Shown here piece by piece: positions 20,020 to 31,704 of a DNA stretch of 64,000 bases (position 1 is its first letter; each line of letters starts with the position of its first letter). Location of the stretch: positions 391,516-455,515 of the forward strand of contig JXTB01000026.1 in the NCBI GenBank assembly GCA_002914805.1, written 5' to 3'. The stretch is from Parasponia andersonii. Taxonomy: Eukaryota > Streptophyta > Magnoliopsida > Rosales > Cannabaceae. A program made the position numbers and the translations under genes. The notes under the pieces are model-generated. The model was not told the DNA's origin, made no database searches, and saw nothing but the letters and a program-made list of their open reading frames with translations.

Positions 20020-20859
20020 TGTGGGGGCCCACTCTTAGGTCATGTGCTATGTGGACGATTAAGTGGCGGAATAGATGACAAGGGACACACCGTTTAACAC
20101 GTGTCCAGGAGGGCCGCTTGAAAGCCACATAAATTGCACGCGATATGACTTGGGCCCGTTGGTTGTCGCAAGCCAGGGCTGAATCCATCCTAGACCCTCG
20201 ACGGGTTCAGCCCAATCTAATTCTTGCCTCGACAGATAGGGGTCAGAAACTTCGAGGGTCTTCCGCTAGAAGATCATTGGGGGTAGTGCACTGCTCCAGA
20301 CCCAGATAGGACATTTAAGCGATCCTGGGTAAGTGTGCTCATTGGTCAAACTGCCCAGATAGAACGGCGGGTTGTCAGAGTCTCGCCTTTACCAGGCTTG
20401 CACCATAGGGGACGGTAAAAAGCAGATCACGACAATACAAGGGAGATTACGGTGACCATGGCCTGTATTTTCTGGAATAAGTCATGACGAGAAAATGGTA
20501 CTCGATCCTGGAATTGAGAGCCGGCAGGTTCTCGGTTCCAGGATTATATATATATGTGCCATACATCTCCTCGAAGGAGGAGATATACAGTTAGATAGAC
20601 AAAAATTTCACAAAAAAAATAAACTTAGTCTTTGTTATTCAATCTCGGGATTAAATATCTGACTTAAGCATAGGAGAGTTTTTGCAGGTGGCCACCCCTG
20701 CCTCGTTAATCCGGAGTGAGATCAAAAGTATCCTGAGATAGCAATGACATATGGACAGTTGGTAGGAACAGCACCAACAATTTGGACACCTAGATAGTTG
20801 GTAGGACCAGCACCAACAGTTTGAAGACACGTGAACAGTTGGTAAGAATAGCTCCAACA
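20020..20859 (+). repeat. 3' LTR of the Tat element
   Basis: It pairs with 8547-9387, including the TATA stretch (20544-20555) and the 40-bp tandem units at the end. It is followed by the target duplication GTATC. Confidence 0.92.
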
Positions 20860-20864
20860 GTATC

Positions 20865-21950
20865 CGTACGATCTCATATTATTACAATAGTACATAAAAA
20901 TTTTAACAAGTATATATTCCTTTTAAATTTATTTAAGATGTCTAATTTTGGTTATGACTATCCATCAACAATTACAACAACAAAAGAGGAAAAGAGAGGG
21001 GGAAAAAAAAACACGATAGAGAATTTACGATGGTTATAACGGAACTGGTATTATCATTAATAAAGGGACATTTCTTAACGTTCCGGCTTTACAGTACACT
21101 TTTCTCAGCAAGGTGATATAAGAGGGCCGAGACAAAACTCAGCTCTCATTCACGTACGGCAAGGCCGTTTCTAGTGATTTTGAAAGGCAAAATTTATCTC
21201 ATTTGGCTCAATTAAATCATTCTATTTGACATTGATAAGCTCTATACTTTTTTTCTTTGAAAAGCAAAAGGGATTTATTAGGTTTTGATAATTGTTTTGG
21301 CCCCATAGATTTTAGAAGAACTTTTATGTTCAACGACTACAATTCTTGATGATTTTGTGATTTTTTTTTCGATTGCTTTAGATTCAAATTTGAAAAGATA
21401 TCATAGCTTATGACTCAATTTTTGAGTCTAAGAACAATTTGGCCCAATTTGAAGCATTTTTGTTTAGTATTGTTCAATAACTCCAAATTTATAGCTTATA
21501 ATTTTAGATATGGAATTTATGTAAATGTACATTGTTAGATAATTTTGTGTTGTTTATAAACTAGATTTTAGTTTAATTACATTGACCATTAGTATACATA
21601 TGTAGTATTAATATATGTAGTTAATTAGATATGTGGTATTAATATATGTATTTAATTAGTATTCTGATTGATTTGAATTTATTAGGTTTATTTAAAAAAA
21701 AGGTTGAATTTTGGATTTACATAGTTTTGAATCTTTTTTTTAACAAATTAACTTTTAATAAAGTTAATTAAATATTAGACATTAATTTTGTTAATTAGTT
21801 AATACTAAGTATGAATTGAGTTAAATGTGGAGGTTTTGATATTGGAAGTTGCATTTGGAAGTTTAGATCAGTTGTGTGCATTGTTTTTTGGGAGTTAGTT
21901 AATTTTTAAGGAAAAATTCTGCCAAATTTATGTGTTTGTGAATGGATAAA
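20865..21950. other. AT-rich intergenic, no gene seen
   Basis: No supported gene or repeat. It would contain the missing left end of the CACTA element if that element is continuous, but I could not find a CACTA terminus here. Confidence 0.4.
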
Positions 21951-21959
21951 GTTAGATGA

Positions 21960-24900
21960 TAAAGATTAAATTATTAAAAGAGTATCAAGATGGAGTCGAG
22001 TATTTCTTAAAATTTTCAAACCAACTGATATAGATCCTATTAGACTCCACATCTACGTGTTAAGTGTGGTAGAGTGAACTACATGCAAGATGTTGATGTT
22101 AGTGGATATTTATTCTTCCATAAAATAGATACATCTTATAAGAAATAGATATGGTATAGAGAATACTCATGTCGTGAGAATTTTCCTAACAGAAAGTTTG
22201 AAAAAAATATGTATCGCGATTCATATTAAGTAATTATGATGGTATAGTACTTTATTATTTGTACATGTAATTTTCATCATTCCGATCGTGCGTGTTATAA
22301 TTTTCATTGTGAGATACTTATATGGTGAATTTTTGAGATTAGAACGCTTGTGTCTTCTTGCATTCGTTGAGCTTTCTCTTATTTGGATCTTTTGTCTTCA
22401 GTGATAAAACTGGTGGTCGTCCTCGTTTCTTTGTATAACATTTTCATGTAGGGAGCAATGGAACTATATTATTAATTCCTTAAAATATAGGGTAAAATTT
22501 CTTTTTTGTATGGTAAATTATTGTTTGGTTGATTTTGTTTTCAAATGCTTCATATTTCGGTTTCTATAAGCTTTGTTTTTGTTATGTTCGGTATTTTTCA
22601 TTGAATAGGCAATACTAGATGTTAATGGCAATTTGTTCCAAGAAAATGTCTACTTCTTTGATCTAGTACTCAGTCAACAAGCACAAAATGATGCTTATAA
22701 ACCTATTCAACCACGTAGCTACTTCAGGCCGCTCCCCCTCATTTTTTTTTAAAAAATTATACTTTTTACCTCCATTTTATCTTAAAATTTTAGTTTTATC
22801 CTTAATTTACTCCTTTGAATTTTTGTAATTATGGATTTTGCCCCTTTTTATAAAAAAAAAATGACCTACTAATTCTTTTTAAATTTTTGAACTTTCCTTA
22901 TATTATTTTGAAGTACAAATTTTATCTATACTAAGGATAATTTTTCTTTAGACTCATTTTAAATACTTTTTTCAATTCTATAGTGGCCTGTATTGACTAA
23001 TGTGTTTCAAAATTAGTTAAAAATTTTTTTATTAAATATCCCTCTAAAAACATTTCTTGGCTCCGTCATTGAACCTATTGTTGAAGTGAATAAAACTCCT
23101 AAAACGGTTAACACAATGAACAATTTCAAAGCATTTTAAATATAATATTTTGTACGTGTTTATAACTACTTATGTTCTCCTTTAGTGCTTTAAGATATAT
23201 CATACCAACATGGACATATAGGAAAAAGGAAGAAGGTCCAGTGCCCTTGTAACTGATTACGGTATGAGATATATGAATCTATACAGAATGTACTATTAGT
23301 CTTTTTTTCAATTTATGTGTTTTAATTATATAAATATATATATATATTTATAGTTTCCATTTAAATATAGTGTCATCGTCAGTTTAGTGGGATGCAGTTT
23401 TTACATCTTGTGCATTATAAGAGACTTGGCAATGGATGATAGTTCTGTAGATTAAATGGGATCAAATGTAATGTGTTTCCTATATATATTTCACTTTGTT
23501 TATCTAAAATTAATAACTTCACACATATACATAATATTTGTACTTATTTTGATTTGTTTCTCTAATCTCAGTGTCATGCCGAAGAAATCTACATAATGCA
23601 CGACATAAATGCATGGTAAAGAGCGTATACATCTTAGATTTAGTTTTAGCTTCCACTTTAGTTTTATTATTATTTTTTTAATTTTATTCAAATTCTAAAA
23701 TGGCGACACTTTCTTATTTTTTTTAATTTTATTTAAACTCTAAAATGGTGACAACTGCTGCCACTTTAGTTCTTTTTATTTTCTTATTTTTTAAAATTTT
23801 ATTTAAACTCTAAAGCGGCAACAATAATTGTCGCTTTAGATTTTTTTTTTAATTTTATTTAAACTCTAAAGCAGTGAAAATATTTGCCGCTTTAACTTTT
23901 TAATTAGAATAAAATTTTTAAATAAAAAAATAATTATAAATAATAAATAATAAAATACTCTAAAGCAGCGACTAGCTTTTTAATTGGAATAAAATTTTTT
24001 TAGTATCTCAGTTCTGTAAATGAGGATCATCATATCAATAAGTTTATGTGAATTTTTAACATAATTTTGCTTTAAATTCTATTTGTAGAAGTGGTTTTAA
24101 TTAAAGGTGCAAATTAATCCTTGAAGTAATGTTTCAGTACTTGTTTTGACGATTAATTTGTTTTTTTCCAATAACACTAGAACTCTAAAGTAGATGAGAG
24201 ATTTAGTGAGATAAATTGCTTAAGAAAAGCTCAGAGATAAATTATGAAAGCTCACATAATTTTATGAGACTAGAAAACTTGTGTTTATAGATAAGATTAG
24301 TACAAGCTTTAGGCCATGTAATGGAGATTATGGTAGTGTTTCCCTTTCTCATTAGCATATAATTAAAAGTCATATATTTTATTGATAATGAAGCAAACTT
24401 CTTCAGAAATAAGAATTCCTGATCTCATAAGAGAGAAACATACTAAGATACCATAATCATTTAGTCTGAATAAAATGTACATGAGCTTAGCCTATAAAGT
24501 ATCATGGACGGCAAACTATTACAAAACAACAAGGTCTAAATGAAAAACGACAAAAGAAGAAAGAGAGCTAAATGAAATTGCTCTAACAAAAATGACAACA
24601 CTCATCAAACGGCACAAACAACAATTTGTTTGACTGTTTACATTAAAAATATATTAGTAGTTATCGTAGAATAGATTAAAGGGCGATCCCGCAAAGAAGT
24701 CAAATCAACAATAAAAATGTGAGAAATAAAAAAATGAAAAGAAATTAAATAATCAACTAAACATGAAATTAAAAATAATTTAAATTAACCATAACAAAAT
24801 AGATAAAAATACTAATATGATATAAACAAGGTTTTGAGATTTATTTAATTGTTCGTTTTAAGTTACCAACTTTGATTCCTATTAATTATTCAATTATATA

Positions 24901-25570
24901 TTTCATATCCCAAACGCAAAGCAAGAAAATATAAAATTGAAGAAGAAATATTAATCTAAGATATTTGATATAAAAAATTCTTCCAATTAAACCCAAAATA
25001 ATATATCTTACAAGTTATCTAAAATCGATAATATATAACACAAACAATGCTGCAGGAAAAAACCAACTAATAAAATAAATAAAAAAATAATTATAATCTA
25101 ACTTAAATCATTACATAAAGAAAACATGAATAAATATATAGAAGAAACTATAAAAATAATATATTAAATTGAAATTAAAAATATTGAAGAATTTAACAAA
25201 CAAATGTATAAAACATTGAAAGCACTCTAAAGAAATCAAAGATTTAAACATTGAAGAATTTAGATTTTCTTCTTTCTTATTTTTTTTTAATTTTATTTAA
25301 ATTCTAAAGTTTAGGTTTTTAATTGGAATAAAATTTTTAAATGAAAAAGAAATTATAAATAATAAATAATAAAATATTTTTAAACTCTAAAATAGCGACT
25401 ATTGCTGCTATAACTTATCTAATATAGGGACTACATGTGTTGCTGCTTTAGGTATCTATACTAGCGAATTTATAGCGGCGACTCTAAAGCGGAAACATTA
25501 TCGTCACTTAGATCTAAAACGGTGATATTATACTTATTTATCGCCGCTCTATTCTTGTTTTGTTGTAGTG
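21960..25570 (+). mobile_element. decayed CACTA (En/Spm-type) transposon
   Basis: Three signs agree. (1) 21980-22200 gives, across frame breaks, the transposase-associated domain found at the N-terminus of plant CACTA TNP2 proteins: Y-Q-D-G-V-E-Y-F-L-K-F, then V-K-C-G, then L-F-F-H-K-I-D-T-S-Y-K-K followed by stop and I-W-Y-R-E. (2) 23205-23275 contains a broken D-Y-G-M-R-Y-M block resembling the C-G-Y-Y-V-M-R-Y-M end of the Ulp1-like protease that such elements carry. (3) The right end at 25570 reads TTGTTTTGTTGTAGTG, the reverse complement of a CACTACAACAAAA terminus, preceded by TAAAGCGGCGA words in both orientations as in CACTA subterminal regions. No left terminus was found, so the start is approximate. 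There is no intact reading frame. Confidence 0.6.
23660..23970. repeat. short tandem repeats with CTAAAGCGGCGA cores
   Basis: Four units of about 50-75 bp start with TTTTAATTTTATTTAAACTCTAAA at spacing near 47 to 74, each followed by a GCGGCGAC-like word or its complement GTCGCTTTAG. The same unit recurs at 25285-25330 and 25370-25400. Repeated short words in both orientations near an end are the binding arrays expected in a CACTA subterminal region. Confidence 0.65.
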
Positions 25571-26159
25571 TCTTTAGTAGAAATTTAAAACATATTTACA
25601 TATTAATAATGGAGAAGAAAGGGAATGGAAAGATAAAGGACTTTCTTTTTATATATATACATCTTAATTAGTTTTATATATATATATATATATATATGAA
25701 AGAAAATCATAATTTTTCCGTTCATCGTTTCTTGTTCCCCTCCAGCATTGGCCAAAGGCCCTTATCTGGCCTACAAACGACAGCATTTAAAGGTAGTCGA
25801 AGCCGCAATTAAAGGCCTTAGTTGTAGTCTTTTAACTGCGGTTTGTTTGGAAGTGCGGTTGGTAGGTAGGATTTGACCACAATTTATAGGATCAAGATCA
25901 TCTGTTTAAAATTACTGTCCTAATTTGTGTCCATTAATTCAATAATATAACGACACCTAAATTAAAGTAGTTAAAGAATATTTAACAGTAAGTTTTTTTT
26001 TACTCCATTTATTTCTTTTTTCCTTTTAAAATTTTTTCTACTGTTTTTTTTAATAAGAAAACAAAGATATTTCTATTGTTACCGGTTTGGTAATCAGTCC
26101 TTCGATTAAATTATAAAACTCATTTCTTAAATATATATATATAGATATATATATATATA
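25571..26159. other. intergenic, (TA)n
   Basis: No gene. There is a (TA)n run at about 25676-25697, and AT-rich DNA up to the MITE. Confidence 0.4.
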
Positions 26160-26391
26160 GACACCAATCCATTAGGTATTTTTTTTTATCTATGTATATG
26201 TATCATTTTGACTAATAAAAATTTATCATGCATATTTTTTTATTATAAAAAATAAGAGAGAAATATCATTAATAATGTACGTTTTTTCATGTATCTCATT
26301 ATATCCGTTAGATCACCATTAGATGATGATCCAATTATTAAAAAAAATACATGCACAAAAGTAAAAAAAAATATTTACTAAATTGGTAACC
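26160..26391 (-). mobile_element. MITE, copy 1 (TA-flanked)
   Basis: A 232-bp element with imperfect terminal inverted repeats (GACACCAATCCATTAGGTATT at the left; the right end is the complement of GGTTACCAATTTAGTAAAT). It aligns over its whole length with the reverse complement of 31428-31668. It sits inside (TA)n, consistent with a TA target duplication. An internal palindrome around 26305-26335 (GATCACCAT..GATGATGATCC) is imperfect here. It has no coding capacity. Confidence 0.75.
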
Positions 26392-26399
26392 TATATATA

Positions 26400-27002
26400 T
26401 ATATACATTCATAAAATTCATAAAACTCATAGTATGTCAAAAAAAAAAAGGGTGACTGTAAATTCCCCCAATTAATAAGAAAAATAGCGTTATGTTATTA
26501 ACAAAGAAGAATAAAAGAAAACTTGAGGCCATTCTCTTTTTATGAAAGCGTCTCTTCTTCTCTATAACTTCAACTTCTGAATATTACTCCACCTATGTGG
26601 TTTTCTTTTTCTTTTTTTTTTGGTAGCAATCCTTCTTTTTTGTGTACGAAGGTAGCTGCTATCATATATTTAGATTTATGATCATTTTGTCTCATTTGAT
26701 TCTCATTAAGTGTGGGTTTTAATTTTTATTTTGTGTGTTTCATGTTTTCTATATGTTTTTTTTTCTCTCCTAAATTTGAAATTTGTGAGTTCCATATTTG
26801 AAAGAATTTATGCCGATAAATATTAACTTAGAGGAAAAACATGTCACCAAATTCTTCAGAAGAGCAAACTCATTGCATGGTGGAGAGTATGTTTTGAAAA
26901 ATGTCGAAGAGATTGTTGGCCAAAAATGTTCAGTCCATGGAGTTGAATACAATGACAGTAGATCAAGATCTCATAAATGGTTTAGTATGCCATTCAGTAT
27001 AG
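26400..27002. other. intergenic with one unassigned ORF
   Basis: An 80-codon open frame starts at 26798 on +. It is not recognised, has no intron evidence, and its last third runs into the 55-bp tandem repeat. I do not call a gene. Confidence 0.3.
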
Positions 27003-27167
27003 TTAATCCTTTGTTCATGATAAAGTTAACATTTAGGTAGATTTATTTTAGTAATGGTTAATCCTTTGTTCATGATAAAGTTAACATTTATGTAGATTTA
27101 TTTTAGTAATGGTTAATCCTTTGTTCATGATAAAGTTAACATTTAGGTAGATTTATTTTAGTAGTGG
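27003..27167 (+). repeat. 3 x 55 bp near-perfect tandem repeat
   Basis: Units at 27003, 27058 and 27113, each TTAATCCTTTGTTCATGAT..., with only one or two mismatches between units. High identity indicates a recent duplication. Confidence 0.93.
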
Positions 27168-28249
27168 ATCATAAGCTAATCTTTTTGTACATGATGAACT
27201 TATTTGATTGGATGATTTCTTTTTACAATTAATTATATTATTGTAAAGGTAATGCTTTTTTAATACATATTTTCTTTTTCTAAGTTGGTGTTAAAACAAG
27301 AATTAGAAGCAGTGTTTTTTTTTTTTTCGGCGTACATGTTTAAACCTTCTAAAGTAAGTTAGAATTTTAGCAACACTATATCCTCGTAATAGGCTTGGTT
27401 ACAAACATCATTGTACAAACTAAATTTTGTCTAGTTATTCGGATTTTAATTTCCAATATTGTAGTATTGTCATATGAAGCTTACAGACACAAATGTTTAC
27501 ATGAGTACGTGATGCTGTTGTTTTAGAAGTTTTCCTTGATTTACCATTTTATCAGCTGACTCGTCAAAAAATATGAAAAACTGGTACGGTTAACCAAATT
27601 CAAATGGTAGAAAGTATGTTTTTTAGATATATGAAGTCCCCAGCAAATGCATATTGTGACTTTTTTTTAATAGCCGTTGCAAACAAACATATCCTTTGGT
27701 ACCTAAACTTGTGAGAGTAGCGGTTACATGGAAACAACTGCATCAGTCGTCTAATCTTTCTTTTAAATTTTAGAGGACTTACTTGTCAGATTGACTAAAG
27801 ATTCAGGGCATTCGTGTCACCACATGCTCGTATAGAGGCGGACAACAATATAATAATAAAATAAAAGAGAAGGAGCGCTCGACAGCTCTTCCGTTTTGTG
27901 GCACGATTTCTTTAGCAGCCGCCTTTTATTAAGCATTTATTTGTATATTTTCATGAAAAGCTCTTAGCCAACGTTTCCCAGAGAAAAAAAAAAAGAAGAA
28001 AAAATAGAAGTTGTTTGATCCGTATAGAGAAAATAATGTTAATTTAATTTAAAATAATTATTTTATTCTTGATATTATTATTATTTAAAGTTAACTATAT
28101 AATAGTTTTGTAATTTAATTTATTCAGAAGAAAAAAATTTATGTGGACTTCGTCATTTTTTTTCACTTACTTTTATCTCTCTTTTTTTTTTCTTTTTAAT
28201 TTTTCTTCTTACTAAATAATTTTATTTTTCAATTTCTTTACATTTTTTC
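27168..28249. other. AT-rich intergenic, no gene seen
   Basis: Nothing recognisable apart from poly-T and poly-A runs. Confidence 0.4.
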
Positions 28250-28365
28250 TTGAAATTTTTTTATCTTTTTTTTTCCTTCCTACCGAACATAACCTCAATT
28301 TTTTAATTTTTTTCTTTTTTTTTTGAAATTTTTTTTTCGTTCCTACCGAACATAATCTTATATTT
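28250..28365 (+). repeat. 2 x about 72 bp T-rich duplication
   Basis: TTCCTACCGAACATAA occurs at 28276 and 28340 with the same T-rich left context (GAAATTTTTTT). It is a short tandem duplication in a poly-T region. Confidence 0.7.
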
Positions 28366-28369
28366 GGAT

Positions 28370-31300
28370 GGCACCAGAATCCAAGTATAATCTCGTAAAC
28401 AAAAATATGGGATTAACATTGATACCACTAGAATTTTTGTTTGTATTTAACCCACGAGTAGCTGTTAATTCAAAGTGTTGAAATAAATTGGGCTTCCTTC
28501 CTTTATACTTCTGGCCACGAGATCGTACTTTTGTTTGAATTTCTTCTCCAATAATTTTGCTCATTAAAAAAAATAAAAATAGAATTATCTTGTTCTTTTT
28601 GGCTGGAAGAAAATATTTGATGCCATACAGTTAGATAGTCAATACACGCGATATTCCTTTTATTCTTACAACAAAGACATAGAATAGAGACAACATATAT
28701 GTTAGGTGCTTTCCATTGAGTTTTTGAAGATTTGCAAGCAATGCAATTGACTTATTAGTTTTCTTTGAAAAAACAAATCCCTATAATTATCAATTTAGTG
28801 TTTCAATCAGACAAGGAACAATCTTTTCTATAATTATCAAAAATATATAACTATAGGAAAAAGTTTAACGGAAATTTAACGGAATACATGTTCAAAAACT
28901 AAGAGAACAATATCAAAAGTATAAGACTTTCAAAAATATATATATCAAAAGTATAACAATCAAATGAGAATTTTATAAATTAGAGACTAAAGAAGATTTT
29001 ATTAATACTTTAGGGACATAAAAAATAATAAATTCATATTTAGGTAAAATTCTTCTTATTAATCACTTAAAAAAAAGTTCTTGTTATATGAGAATTTTAA
29101 GAAAAAGTTTAAATTTAATACATATTTGGATGCTTTACGTGAGAAAATACTAGAATAATCTTTTCGAGCTATTGATCTAAGAGGAGACTTCAAGTAGCTA
29201 CCTAGCTAGGAAAAAAAAGTAACATTTAATAAGAAAAGAAATAGATTAACTTAGATGAAAAAGAGTTTATACTTTGAGATAATTACAAATATTGCCCAGT
29301 TAATCGTTTTTCATCACAAGTACCGTTAAAACTTAAATTCCTAAAATCAACAATTCTACCATTCAAATTTTAAAATTTGTTGCAAGTCGATCACCTGTTA
29401 GAAAGTTTTTGATGACAACATCACTTTTATAATCGTTTTAATTTCCGGACACCTTGATATCGATAAAATAGCTTATCTACTACTTTTCACAACATTAAAT
29501 TTTTATTTGAAATTCTCGAAGTTTCATTGAATGTACAGCGCAGTGCGCACTATATTATATGGTAGTACGTGAACATAGTTTTTTTTTTTCTTTTTTCGAA
29601 AGCACGTAAAACATGGTTTTTGGAAATACGTAAATAAGGGTAAAATTGTTACATTAAGATAAGTCTTATCCTATTAGTCAACTTTGACCGGTCAAAGGGG
29701 CAATTTGTTAAAATTTTGATATCGAGTGTCAAAATAAGAGCGCAACGGAATTTGGTCTAAAAATGCAAACTAGATGCATATGTAAATATTTTACTGTAAT
29801 CCATCCATATCCTAAGGCATAAGAATCATGTTTTCCTTTATTTTTCTTCTTTTGAGAATTTAATATAGTTTTCTCATTGTTTATATTTTCTTTTGAGATT
29901 ATTTATGTTGTATGCTTTTGTGGTATTATTGCTTTAAGTTAAATAAGAAATATCATTAAAAGGACATGATGCAATATTTATTATTATGAGAGAGCAAAGT
30001 GGCATTCCACGTAAAAAAGAGAGAAAAAAATTGAAAGAATATTTAAGTCCTCATCAAAATTTAAAGCTAAAAATTTAGTTTTATAACAATGTCAAGAATA
30101 TAACCACATGATCATTACATCTAGAAATAGCTAGATTCAGAAGTTCCATTCTTATGAACAATGACTTATCAACAACTTGATTACGTAGACTACTTCTCAC
30201 GTTCTATTATATGTTGGGGCCTAAATTCATTGGTCATTCAACTAACTAATCTCAAATATTTTATTACAATTATTCTCTTTGGGGGTTAATTTGTTATTTC
30301 TTTTTCATTTTGAACACATTAAATTGTGAAAACTGTCACTTGTAACGAAATTCTGTATTACCAACTTCAAGTTGAAGACAAATAAGCTTAAGATAATAAA
30401 TATGAAGCATATCCAAGTGGGTTTAGAAAAGTATGTCACTTATTATTAGCTTGGTTGCTTTCATGGTGTGCTTTGTTTAAATGGAAAACAGCTAGTAACA
30501 AAGCCCATGGTATGTTCAACGCAAACGTCAGCTAATGGACTGTCCCTATTAACAAATTATTGTCCCACAGATTTGTTTTTAGAGCTATAACGAGTCATCA
30601 GGCTATAGCTAGCATTCTTCTATCTTGAATTTTTGCTCACCAACTGATAGTGATGTAACAATATACAAATCTATCAAGTGATTTGCAATCTATCTCTCTA
30701 GAAACTAATTTATTAATTTGCTAAAGATAACAATGGCCATCCTAACAATTAACACTAATCAACAATGAAAAGGGTTATGTACTTTTGTCATGGTCACGCT
30801 AGATAGGATTATCTTCTCTTGTCTCTCTCAATTCCTACCCTTTTTTTTCGTTGAAATTTACAAATATACACATACACACACAGATATATATATATATATA
30901 TATATGGGTATATATATATATATATATAGATATATATGGGTGTGTGTGACACAATTAACGGTTAATCAACAAAATCTAGATTACAATAATTGTGTGTTCC
31001 CGGATTTTGAAATTTGATACTCATAATTTGTATGTATGAACGTGAAAAACTTTGCATTAAGTATGCATTATTTGAAACAAATTAATTGGCCTTGGTCAAA
31101 GGAGAATAAAAAAAGTTATCGTAAACCCTTATTAATCCTAACTTCGAGTATTTTTGGTCTCTCACACATACCAAGAGAATTGTATGTCGTTTTAGTCAAC
31201 ACATTGGATCCTAGAGGGAGAAATTTGACAATATAGAAGTGTCGGTGTACAAAAAGTTAAAACATAATTTGTACAAAAGTGCCAAACATTATAAACTGTA

Positions 31301-31427
31301 ATGAACTTTGTTGTATGATGTATCAAGTTATAATTAAAAAAAAAAAACAGGTTATTAAATTGGCATCATTTGGTTACCGTATAGCACAAATCTCCGAGAT
31401 TTAAATATATATATATATATATATATA
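28370..31427. other. AT-rich intergenic with microsatellites
   Basis: No supported gene on either strand. A compound microsatellite (CA then TA) spans about 30862-30950 and is followed by TGGGTGTGTGTGA. The remaining open frames are short and unrecognised. Confidence 0.45.
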
Positions 31428-31666
31428 GGTTGCCAATCTAATAGGTATTTTTTTTCTTTACCTATAGGTAGGTATTTTTTTTTAGCCATTGGATCACCAT
31501 CTAATGGTGATCCAATGACTATAATGAAGTGCATGAAAAGACGTGCATCATTAATGCTCTTTCTCTCTCTTACTTTTTACAATAAAAAAATATGCATGCT
31601 AAATTTTCATTAGTCAAATTGATACCTATGCATAGGTAAAAAAAAAAATACCTACTGGAATGGTGT

Positions 31667-31668
<2 letters not shown>
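31428..31668 (+). mobile_element. MITE, copy 2 (TA-flanked, opposite orientation)
   Basis: A 241-bp element starting GGTTGCCAATCTAATAGGTAT and ending in the complement of GGACACCATTCCAGTAGGTAT, so the terminal inverted repeats are about 22 bp and imperfect. A second, inner pair of inverted repeats (ACCTATAGGTA and ACCTATGCATAGGT) and a perfect 13-bp stem with a 3-base loop (ATTGGATCACCAT / ATGGTGATCCAAT, 31483-31511) lie inside. It is flanked on both sides by (TA)n. It matches copy 1 in reverse complement. Confidence 0.8.

Positions 31669-31704
<36 letters not shown>

Larger units (their letters stand above)
8547..20859 (+). mobile_element. full-length Ty3/gypsy element, Tat type
   Basis: This is a 12.3-kb LTR retrotransposon. 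The LTRs (8547-9387 and 20020-20859) start TGTGGGG and end CCAACA. A perfect 5-bp target duplication GTATC lies at 8542-8546 and 20860-20864. The order inside is primer site, gag, protease, RT, RNase H, a second RNase H, integrase, two minisatellites, a large antisense gene, a purine tract, and the right LTR. The extra RNase H after the first one and a long region with an additional, often antisense, ORF between pol and the 3' LTR are known traits of the Tat lineage. The element is dead: there are stops throughout gag-pol, and catalytic residues of protease and integrase are changed. The two LTRs differ at roughly a tenth of positions by eye, so the insertion is old. Confidence 0.92.

Noticed and set aside
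20960..20985. ACAACAACAAAAG stretch as the left CACTA terminus
   Set aside because: Lacks the CACTA start and a 3-bp duplication matching the TCT after 25570.
26798..27040. 80-codon + strand frame
   Set aside because: Not recognised, no splice context, and its end is made of the 55-bp tandem repeat.
30790..31017. 75-codon frame rich in Tyr-Ile
   Set aside because: Translation of a (CA)n(TA)n microsatellite.
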